Assembly: GCA_020881915.1 (NCBI GenBank)
Contig: JAJFPB010000001.1
Location: 1,550,001-1,614,000 of the forward strand
Length of the DNA: 64,000 nucleotides
Direction: 5' to 3'
Source: Paramyrothecium sp. XJ0827
Taxonomy: Eukaryota > Ascomycota > Sordariomycetes > Hypocreales > Stachybotryaceae
The position numbers were made by a program, and so were the translations under genes. Position 1 is the first letter of the stretch; every line of letters starts with the position of its first letter. Shown one piece after another: positions 55,702-64,000 of this stretch. Under the pieces are notes generated by a model that saw nothing but the letters and a program-made list of their open reading frames with translations, had not been told where the DNA came from and did no database searches.

Positions 55702-56937
55702 CTATGACTTGGCCTGCTGCTTCAACTCGTCGAGAGCCTCCATCTCGTCGTCCCACTTCCCACCAGGTGGCAATGAGAGCGAAGGCGTCGTAGGCAAGGA
55801 GTCATCCTTGGTCGTGTTATCTTGTTTTGCGCTCGAAGGTGGCAGCGCTGGGAAGTCCTCGACAGTGGGCACATTTTGGGGTTGCTTCGCCGGCGCGCCC
55901 TCGTGCGCCCCGCCTCGTCCGCCTCTGCCACCGCGTCCAGCGCCGCCGCCACGGCCTCTCCCTCGCCCGCGATGCCGCTCGTCCAGAAAGCGATCCACGT
56001 CAGGCTCATCGCCCTGTCTCGCATAGCGGCTACCTCCCAGACCAGAACCGCTCTTCGTTCCACGGATACCTCCATTGGCGCCGCGGAAGCCCCTCCTCGA
56101 CTCCTCCTCGGCCATGGCCTCCTTGCCCTCGTCCCAGCCGCCCTCCTTGGCACCCATCGCCTTAAGCTTGCGCTCCCTGTTCTTGGCGCGCTCGTCTTCC
56201 ATGCGCTTGCGGTCTTCGTCACCACGCCGCCGCCTCTCCGCCTCATCAGCGCGTCGCTTGCGGGCCTCCTCCATACCGCGCGCGTAAGCTTGGGCGTGCT
56301 GCTTTTCATCCTTTTCAGCCATCTCGAATTTGCGCGTGCGCTCGGCCGCCAGCAGCTTCATCTTCTCCATCTTGGCCGCAAGCTCTGCCTCGGTAAGCTT
56401 CTGACGCGGGTTCGCGCCGGAGCCTAGGCGAGCTTTGGGATCGCCGGCAGTATTTTGGGAGGCAGTACCGGTACCAGTGGCAGTAGAGCCGGACGACGAG
56501 GCTGCCGGCGCTGCTGCCGGACGCTGCGGCTTCTCCTTGGGGGCGACAGGTGCAGCGGCAGGTGCAGCGGCAGGAGTGGAAGCAGGAGTAGAAGCAGGAG
56601 CAGGAGTAGGCGCAGGCACAGGAACAGGAGCAGGTGCGGGAACAGAAGCAGGCGCGGGCGCGGGCGCGGCGACGGCTGCGGCAGACGAGGGTGCGGAGGG
56701 CGGCGTTTGCGAGGTCGAAGACGCAGGCTTGTCGGCGTAACGAGAGGAGGACAGTCCTTTGTTCGGCTTGGAACTCGCCTTTGGCTGGGCTGGCTTGGGT
56801 TCCGCAGGCTGCGCGATCACAGCGGGTTGAGGCGCAGGCTGCGGCTGCTCTGCGACGACGACGGTCTCGCTCTCCACGGGCTCGAAGTCATCGTAGAAGA
56901 GGTCATCGTCGGTGCGGCCGCCGAACTGGTCGTCCAT
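55702..56937 (-). CDS. RGG-rich coiled-coil protein, function unknown
   Basis: An intronless 411-aa protein starting MDDQFGGRTDDDLFYDDFEP. An acidic N-terminus is followed by a long Pro/Ala/Thr linker, a highly charged coiled region (EAELAAKMEKMKLLAAERTR, then EARKRRADEAERRRRGDEDR), an RGG/GRG box (RGRGRGRGGGAGRGGRGGRG) and a C-terminal PTVEDFPALPP motif. RGG boxes and FPALP-like motifs occur in RNA-binding, ribosome-associated proteins such as the Stm1/HABP4 group, but I do not assign it to a family. An RNA- or ribosome-related role is a guess from composition. Confidence 0.78.
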   Translation of the reverse strand: MDDQFGGRTDDDLFYDDFEPVESETVVVAEQPQPAPQPAVIAQPAEPKPAQPKASSKPNKGLSSSRYADKPASSTSQTPPSAPSSAAAVAAPAPAPASVPAPAPVPVPAPTPAPASTPASTPAAAPAAAPVAPKEKPQRPAAAPAASSSGSTATGTGTASQNTAGDPKARLGSGANPRQKLTEAELAAKMEKMKLLAAERTRKFEMAEKDEKQHAQAYARGMEEARKRRADEAERRRRGDEDRKRMEDERAKNRERKLKAMGAKEGGWDEGKEAMAEEESRRGFRGANGGIRGTKSGSGLGGSRYARQGDEPDVDRFLDERHRGRGRGRGGGAGRGGRGGRGGAHEGAPAKQPQNVPTVEDFPALPPSSAKQDNTTKDDSLPTTPSLSLPPGGKWDDEMEALDELKQQAKS

Positions 56938-57664
56938 GTTGAGCAACCGCGGGCTGGTAAAGCTTTAGCGACTTGGATGGGAGCAAGATAGAGACGTGAT
57001 TGCCCCTTGGATAGTGTGATACTCGGACCGCTGGGGAGCAAAGAGCTAGAAAGAAATGCTGGATGGCGGAGCAAGGAATTCTGGACCCTCGCGGCGCACC
57101 GCTGTCAGTGGCCTTTGGCACTTGTAGATCCAGGGCGGCGGGACTTGGCTGGTGGCCCGCAAAGTCGAAAGGTGGGGGTCGAAGCAGGGTCACTTCCGCT
57201 TGTGGAGGGACCGGCAGCAATCCGCGCCCAATTCGGCTTAGCATCGCCTGCGATTTATCCCGAGGGTATCACCAACCAAAAGGTAAGGTATTGGTTGAGG
57301 ACGGGCATGTCGGTTGGTGTACACATAGTGATCGTAGTGAAGTTTGAGAAAATCGAAGACATATGCAAGATGGAGTTCGGCTGCATAGCGAAGTCTGCCC
57401 AAAGAGTATTCGTCAAGTAGCCAACGTAATATAGACAGCCGAGTCATTATCCTTGTTCTGCCCGCATTTTCAGTAAGCATCTTTCGATAGATGTTACACT
57501 GGGTCACACAATGATAGCGGTAAATGTCATAAATGAGGCAATGGCTCTCCAAGTTCCATCGAATAAGCTTATGGATCCTTTGTCGAGGATGAATTGTTTG
57601 GGTACACTAGGTAAAACACCCAGCAGTTCCTTCTCGTTGTCTGCATACACTTCACGGCAAAGGT
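56938..57664. other. Intergenic, no gene seen
   Basis: Promoter of the RGG-protein gene and 3' flank of the second Zn2Cys6 gene. A plus-strand frame at 57007-57420 has no features and is not called. Confidence 0.5.
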
Positions 57665-59692
57665 TTATCCTGAAGTGTTGCCCACAGTCCGCACCACGCC
57701 CACGCCACCAATATCACGCTCGAGCAACCTCAGCGCCTCTCGTGCAAAAGACGCTGCAGCTCCGCGTACCCGTAGCGCCCACCGCAGCTCCTCGACTTGC
57801 GAAGCGCACCACGCCATTTCCTCGGACGACTCAGCAGTTGCCCACAACAGAGCCGCAAGGGTGCCAACCTGGGCCGCCTGATGAGCCGCGGCACTGCTCC
57901 AGAATGCCGCCGTGTGCTCCGGCTTCAACGAGCCGAGAAGCTCCACCGCTTCCCGGAGCTTGCCCCGCGCGGCCGAGCGGATAGCGTTGCGAAGACCGTC
58001 TGGAGCGTCTGGCGTTAGTGTGCGAACGAGCGCCCTGTGCAACAGGATCTCAGCGGAGGTGTGGGCAAGATGCAGGGACGCGTTCGCGCAGAGCTTTCGT
58101 GTCTGCGGAGTCGCAAGCTGCAAACCGTCAGGCAAGCGGGCATGCCATTCCCGAAGCCGTAGAATCAGTGGTTTGGCGCGTTCTACGACAGCCACTACTC
58201 CTAAGCGGTCCAGAGTGCCACCCTTTCGCGTGGCAACCGGGGTATAAAACGTGGTCAAGATGTCGCTGAGCATCTGAGCTAGTTCTGCGTGGTGTAGGAA
58301 CAACTGCCATCCTAGACTTGCATCGACATCATGATCTCCCGCACCCGACCCTTCTGCCGTAGAAAGCTCGGGGAAATCAAGTGCTGAGCATTGTTCGACG
58401 TCCCAGTCGTCATCCCTTATGAGAAGCGGTCGTCCATGTACGAAAGCTCCCCATCGATCCTGCATATACAAGGCCCAGGCCAATCTCCGCCTCAAGCCAA
58501 TCTCCCATCTTGGAATAGACCACGTGCTGCAGTCAATGTGAATACCAAGATCTTGAGCCATGGCCACAATTTGAGCCGTAAATGTGCGGCTGGAAGTCAC
58601 GTTTTTAATACTGCTGGATCCGGCTTTCAGGTGGTTTCTCTGGAGCAGTAGAAGGCCTGCTTCCAGAGCACTCAGTTTCGGGCGGCGCATGTCTTGCGAG
58701 ATGGTCCGCTCAGCAATGGCTTCGAGTGCAGAAGCGTCAGGTATGTTTTGCGTGTCTCGGCCAGCCAGTGAGCTGTCGTACAACTGCCAGTCAAGCGCGA
58801 GCAAGTACACCGCAGCTAAGAGAGAGGGAGCAAAGTGGCGATAAGAAGCCTGATGCTTACTTATGAAGACGTCTTTGTGCAGGATGGGAAAGCTTGGATG
58901 GACGATGCGGAAGTAGAGGTCGACGAGAGTCCGCCCCAGGGGCTTAACTAATGCTTCAATGGCGTCAAGATCCGCGATGCGTTGTGCTTCTGATGCGACA
59001 ATTTCATCGGGCTGCACGAGGAAGATGGTGCTTTCGTCTAGTCGGCGCGCGAATCCTGAAGCACGGGACGACGACCCAGTTTCGTATGACCTGGTGGGCG
59101 GCCGATGCAGGTCAAGGAGAATAGGGTCTCGATAGTCTGTAGGTCCAATGTACTCGGCATGAGTCTTCAGGTCCAGGCCCAGCGTGTCATTGAGAATTTC
59201 TGGGCGGACCGCATCAATTGAGTCTGTCATACTTCCCTGCAGTGAGGTCACCGGCAAGGAGGAACCATTTGGGCTGTGTCGCTCCGTAGACTGGCTCTGG
59301 CCATGGTGTTGCGGCGGGAACAGCGATCCATGTGTCGTCTCGGAAGACGGCCACAGCTGAGGCGCATCCGCAACTTCATGCGGAGCAAAGACGACATCAT
59401 CCCGGGCCTGGCTTTGACGCCGGACGTGTTGAGTCTGGAACGATGCCTGATGCCGAGGGGGCGGCCCTCGCAGGAACGTGCATGGTTGCCCGTGAAAGCT
59501 GCAGAGCACGCAGCGCTGTTGGCCGTCCTTTCTGACGCACCGCGTCTTACGGAGCCGACAAGTATCGCACGGCCTAGTGCGCGGAGCAGGTTGGTGCCGC
59601 GCAGGTGGTGAGCCGGACTGCTCGGGTGGTGACAAGGACGCGTTGGACCCCGTGGAAGCGACGCTGCGGCCGGCTGTCGTTTGGCGGATCAT
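57665..59692 (-). CDS. Zn2Cys6 transcription factor
   Basis: A single exon of 675 aa starting MIRQTTAGRSVAS. The binuclear cluster is at residues 42-71 (CDTCRLRKTRC, then CVLC and C71). A linker with low-complexity segments precedes the fungal_trans domain (FRIVHPSFPILHKDVFI, WSIPRWEIGLRRRLAWALYM). The C-terminal part is Ala/Leu-rich helical. It is expected to be a nuclear regulator; target genes are unknown. It is divergent from the NLR-like gene 774 bp away. Confidence 0.93.
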   Translation of the reverse strand: MIRQTTAGRSVASTGSNASLSPPEQSGSPPARHQPAPRTRPCDTCRLRKTRCVRKDGQQRCVLCSFHGQPCTFLRGPPPRHQASFQTQHVRRQSQARDDVVFAPHEVADAPQLWPSSETTHGSLFPPQHHGQSQSTERHSPNGSSLPVTSLQGSMTDSIDAVRPEILNDTLGLDLKTHAEYIGPTDYRDPILLDLHRPPTRSYETGSSSRASGFARRLDESTIFLVQPDEIVASEAQRIADLDAIEALVKPLGRTLVDLYFRIVHPSFPILHKDVFISKHQASYRHFAPSLLAAVYLLALDWQLYDSSLAGRDTQNIPDASALEAIAERTISQDMRRPKLSALEAGLLLLQRNHLKAGSSSIKNVTSSRTFTAQIVAMAQDLGIHIDCSTWSIPRWEIGLRRRLAWALYMQDRWGAFVHGRPLLIRDDDWDVEQCSALDFPELSTAEGSGAGDHDVDASLGWQLFLHHAELAQMLSDILTTFYTPVATRKGGTLDRLGVVAVVERAKPLILRLREWHARLPDGLQLATPQTRKLCANASLHLAHTSAEILLHRALVRTLTPDAPDGLRNAIRSAARGKLREAVELLGSLKPEHTAAFWSSAAAHQAAQVGTLAALLWATAESSEEMAWCASQVEELRWALRVRGAAASFAREALRLLERDIGGVGVVRTVGNTSG

Positions 59693-60466
59693 GGCCCACT
59701 TGTGCTGGAAGAAGTCATGTCATGGCAACTGTTATCTTCCCCGGGGAACTCGTGCTCTGCTTCTTTTGGCTGCGCCTATGTTGCGCATCCGGAAATGCCA
59801 CTGTTGGCGCGCGCGCTCCACAATGTAGGCTAGGTTAAAAGATAGGCTCGTGGAAGCTTATTGGCAGGCGTAGATTGAAGATGGCGTCTAGTGTAAGCGG
59901 GAATGGAGGTGGATACAGGGATCCAGAGTACACATAATGACTTGCCAAGCAGTTCTTGGTGAAGACGCCAAGTGCAGCTGTGACAAGCACATAGACTACT
60001 TGTTACCTGTAAAACTACAGTAGTAGATGAAAGTCAAAGAAGTAGTTTGCCTTTTTTTTCTTCTTTCCGTTTTTCCTCTTTTCAGTTCTCAAGTGCTATA
60101 TGACTAGAAGTAATGTTGACCCAAGCATCGTTTCGTTGTTCGATTCCCCAAGCACGGGAAAGCAACTCGATATGGTTGGTAAAGTTACCAGAGACATCAA
60201 ACCAAGACTCGCGTGGGTCGGAAGACAAGACCAAGGAGCGCAGAACCTGGGCCAGTTATTTCGGGTTTCAGCTATCAGATTCAGCCTCATGGTCTCAGGA
60301 GAGGGGCAGTGCAGCCACAGAGCATTGTCTTAGGCGGCTGTCTGATTGGATGCCTCGACCATGACATGCATGATCCTTCGCCTGCGACTTCATCGAGATG
60401 GCGAAATACTACAAGTCATGCCCTGGGAGGCTTTGATGGTTCAACCGCCTGAACGAACATCGCACT
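59693..60466. other. Divergent intergenic, regulator / NLR
   Basis: 774-bp spacer between divergent starts. T-rich near 60050-60085. No gene seen. Confidence 0.5.
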
Positions 60467-63400
60467 ATGGACCCCCTAGCTGCTCTGGGCCTTGCGGCTA
60501 ACATTGCGCAGTTCGTGGAGGTGGCCGTGACTGTCTTCAAAGATGCGCGAGAATTAGCCTCGGGCGGATCACTGGCTTCCTCAAGCCACTTTGAGACTCT
60601 TGCGAGTGAGGCGAAAGCCATGTGCGCCAGTCTAGTCCGACAGGACGGTGAATCGGCCATAAGTGGCATGTCACCGGAGGAGCAGGTTCGAAGGATCAGA
60701 TTTCCCAAGAGCCACATGTTCTAAGCTATGACTAGGCGCTCCGCGATCTTGCGCAGAAGTGTGCTAAGACGGCAACCGAGGTCCGGAAGCTTCTCGACGA
60801 CATTGGATTGGGCGGTGGGAAGCTCCCGAAGCTGAAGAGTCTAGCTGCTGCAGTGCGCACTCACTGGAACAGAGACCAATTGGACGAATTGTCTGGACGC
60901 CTGTCCGATTACCGCAGCCAATTGTCGCTTCACATCCTGGTTATCATGAATCAACATCTTGCCGAGCAATATAAACAGACTTCGTCAATACGCGATGAGG
61001 TTGTCGAACTCGTCACCGTTAGTTGTCATGACATGAAAGCTGCCATGGAACAAAGACATCACGAGACTCTGACAGCCATTCTCACCACGCGTGATGGAAA
61101 TTCGCGTTCCATCGTATTGCCGAGCTCTCAGCACCGCGTCGCAGAAATCGGCGAGAGAGCAAACTTGGTAAAGACTTCAATCACATATTCGCGAGATAGC
61201 TCGAGCGCCGAGTCGCCGCACCGGACCTCGACTTTCACTTCATCCTCGAAAGTCGTCGATTTTGAACAGGTGATTCTCGATTCACTTCATTTTCGCGGCA
61301 TTTCGGATCGACTTAATGCTATCTCTAGGACGTATGCGGAAACGTTTGACTGGATATGGGAAGGAAACCCCAACAATACTGACGACCTCATTCAATGGCA
61401 TCATTTAGGGCAGTGGTTGGAAGACGAGGACGCTCACTGTTACTGGATTTCAGGCAAGGCCGGATCTGGCAAGTCCTCCTTGGTAAAGTATGTACAAGAC
61501 GATCCTCGCATCATTCACTATTTGCAGAGGTGGGCAGAAGGGTCGGACCTTGTAATACCATCATTCTATTTTTGGTATGCAGGATCGCTATTACAGAAGT
61601 CACAGGATGGTCTGTTCCGGGGCCTCCTTTTTACCGTTCTTTCACAACGCCGGGATTTGATAGCTACCATCTTCCCCGATCTGTCCCGGTCGATTCTGTC
61701 CCAAGGCTCCCAGAGCCGAATCGATATATCGTCCTTGGAGCTCCAAACAGCCGTGCTAAAGCTCGCCAAGTGTCTGCCAGCAGATCTAAAGGTCTGTTTT
61801 ATCGTGGATGGCCTGGACGAGTACACAGGTGATCACAATGAACTCTGCGCCCTCTTCTTTGAAATCACTAAAAGCCCTTCCATCAAGGCCATATTATCGA
61901 GTCGACCCATCCCGGCTTGCGTTTATCGCTTCGAAAACTGTCCCAAGTTACGATTGCAGGACCTGACCCGCAATGACATCCAGCAGTATGTCACAGATCA
62001 CCTAGGCCTCCACCCCTTGATGACGAGGATGGAGCGAGCCATGCCAGGCATTTCAGAAACTCTTGTGGACCAAGTCACTACGCGTGCCGGCGGAGTGTTT
62101 CTATGGGTGGTTCTGGTAGTCCGGAGTTTGGATCGAGGGCTTCAGAACTACATTACGGTAGAAGAACTGTTGGACGAGATTGAGAAGCTTCCCCCAGATC
62201 TAGAGAAGCTATACGATCATATGCTGGGAGCAATGAACGAGTCGAACCGTCTACTTGGCTCCAAGTTTCTGCAACTCGTTCTGCGAAGTTTCGAGATCAG
62301 CCCGAATTATCCCATGACACTCTTACAGCTCTCCTTTGCAGAAGAAGGAACCGACTACGCTGGCTGCCTGTCCTTGCCCATGGAGCCCTTGGGTAGCGAA
62401 CAATGCGACTGGCGTTGCGAAGCTACCGAGGGTCGTATGCGGAGCCGCTGCTGCGGACTCATTGAGATACAGACAGCCACAGACGACCCCAAGGCCAATC
62501 GAGGCGGGCAATATGTTGGCTTCTTGCACAGGACTGTGGTGGAATTTCTGCAAGCTGATGTAGTGTGGCCCAAGATTGTTTCCCTGACATCTGGTAGCAA
62601 GTTCGATACAGACTTGGCACTTGTGAGCTCCAGCGTCAGTGAGCTGAAAGCAATGCCTGTTCAGCCTGAAATCAATTCTTCGTGCCGTACGTTGGCGAGA
62701 ATGGCAAGGCTACTTAGTTATGAGACACATCTTGGCAAGTCGAACAAGGACGCTTTGCACCAGATCTACTTCCCAGAAATGAGGAGAGTCCTCGGCGACC
62801 ATTGGCATAGTCCAGATCTATTTTCGACGCCATCGGAAGAGATCGGTCTAATCACAGAGTCATGTAAACAAGCATCCGACAAAATGAGACTATGTTTCGC
62901 GCACAGAGCGACAATGTCTCTAGGAATGCAAGTGGAAGGCCAGTACCTATACAATACACTGCAGCAAGCATCGCTTTATACTGCCTCAGAACTATGCTCA
63001 GCTGCAGTTCGGCTCCTCCTGGTTTTCATTGGGGAGAAGAATACGCGCCTAAGGCTCAAGATGGCTCGCGTCCTTGTCACTGCTCCTATTCCTGCTAGTT
63101 GGCCTCTGTCTTTCCAAGACGAGGTAAACAAACTGTGGGACAATCGCTGGAAGAGTGCCATGCACAAAGCTGGTCCTGGATGGAGTCCTTGGGAGTTCAT
63201 TCTTCACTATTGTTTCTCCGCTCTTTATCACACCGAAGACGGAGTCTTCGATTTTGCGAATGCTTCGATGGTCAATACTTTCCTAAGAGTCATGCTGAGT
63301 ATCATGAACCGCGGAGTAGCCCCCGAAGAATCTATTAGAGTCGTTATGAGAGACAAGGCTAAAATGAAAGAATGCCGTGAGATATCTGGCTTAGCCGTGG

Positions 63401-64000
63401 TACGACCGTTCTTGAGGAAGGCATGGTCGAGCATTCCCAGAACCTCCGGCGACGAAGTCGATGAGATGGCAGGACTTGCAACGCAAATTGAGCAAGTTTT
63501 GACAGAAGGCAAGGCGGTTGAATGGGACAATGTACACACATACAAATGTGCACCGTCGCTTGCGCACAATGTACGGTCTTTGATGCGAGGGAGAGTCAGC
63601 AGCGAGGCAATCTCTTTCAGTAGCCCATTTGGAGAATTGGACCAGTCAGAATGGACAGATTGCGGGAGCCGACCATTTTCTCAAACGACAAAGGGGGGAC
63701 CGGCACATGGAATAGAATCAAAGTCACCTTGGCTTCAACACGGTGCACGGAAGACAAACTTGAGAGCATCCGTCGTGGGCGCTGTGCAATCCAAGCCCTC
63801 GCACATACCCGCGTTGCCCGCCTATTCACGAATGCAATGGTCCACGACGCCTCGGAGCCAGCGGATCAGACTGCTCAGCGCCGAAGAGCAGCTGCTGGTG
63901 ACTGACATGGCCCAACGCGAGCAAACGCCGCAGGAGAAGCGGCGGCTGCTGTACCTACTGTCGAAAAGACCATATGACCGCCAGAACGACATCATCGAAT
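60467..64000 (+). CDS. NLR/STAND-type protein with NACHT domain, partial at window edge
   Basis: Exon 1 is 60467-60685 (73 codons) and exon 2 starts at 60736 after a 50-bp intron. The frame stays open to the window end, at least 1,161 aa. The N-terminus MDPLAALGLAANIAQFVEVA resembles the fungal STAND N-terminal domain. Walker A is GKAGSGKS (about 313-320), Walker B is CFIVDGLDEY (about 427-436), followed by SSRP, all typical of NACHT NTPases. The helical region after it contains LSFAEEGTDYAGCLSL and FLHRTVVEFLQ, the pattern of the DUF7791-type C-terminal arm. Such proteins are linked to fungal allorecognition and programmed cell death. Whether repeats (WD40, ankyrin, TPR) or a new exon follow is beyond the window. 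Confidence 0.85.

Noticed and set aside
57007..57420. 137-codon plus-strand frame near the RGG gene
   Set aside because: Overlaps the promoter of the minus-strand gene and has no protein features.

Overview
The window is nuclear DNA of a filamentous ascomycete (Pezizomycotina), most likely a Sordariomycete. The evidence is short GT...AG introns of about 50-110 bp, widely spaced genes (24 in 64 kb), conserved fungal families (Inp1, Gpi16, Kap123, Luc7, fungalysin, PIR cell-wall protein, Zn2Cys6 regulators, NACHT-type NLR) and long gene-free gaps. The species cannot be named from the sequence alone. No rRNA, tRNA, CRISPR, bacterial operon or intact transposon was found.

Region 1 (1-21 kb): an RRT8/UsgS-like membrane protein (-), diverging from a peroxisome-inheritance protein Inp1 (+), an RTA1-like 7-TM protein (+), a 3.9 kb gene-free stretch, an unrecognised disordered protein (+), an HSL-type alpha/beta hydrolase (-), an Ayr1-like short-chain reductase (+), a GPI-type surface protein built from EPHGDHWHC modules (-), and a single-pass LysM protein (+). 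Region 2 (21-32 kb): karyopherin Kap123 (+), a DUF2855 protein (-), an MDR-type oxidoreductase (+) and a Zn2Cys6 regulator (-). Region 3 (32-45 kb), all on the minus strand: a 10-cysteine secreted protein between AT-rich blocks, a GH27 alpha-galactosidase, a TAPT1/Emp65-family ER membrane protein, a dienelactone hydrolase, a U1-type zinc-finger protein and a PIR-repeat cell-wall protein. Region 4 (45-64 kb): a 4.5 kb gene-free gap, then fungalysin (+), Gpi16 (-) diverging from Luc7 (+), an RGG-rich protein (-), a second Zn2Cys6 regulator (-), and an N-domain/NACHT NLR-like gene (+) that runs off the right edge.

Exon structures were rebuilt by hand from splice signals and reading phase. In every multi-exon model the exon lengths sum to a whole number of codons and key motifs are restored across junctions. 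Several genes act at the cell surface or outside the cell: the EPHGDHWHC protein, LysM, PIR protein, GH27, fungalysin and the cysteine-rich secreted protein. Housekeeping genes (Kap123, Luc7, Gpi16, Inp1, TAPT1) are interspersed. The most unusual items are the tandem exon-intron modules of the EPHGDHWHC gene, the PIR protein with its four-cysteine domain at the N-terminus and a GPI-like tail, and the NLR gene, whose long open frame has no nearby ATG because it begins just after an intron.
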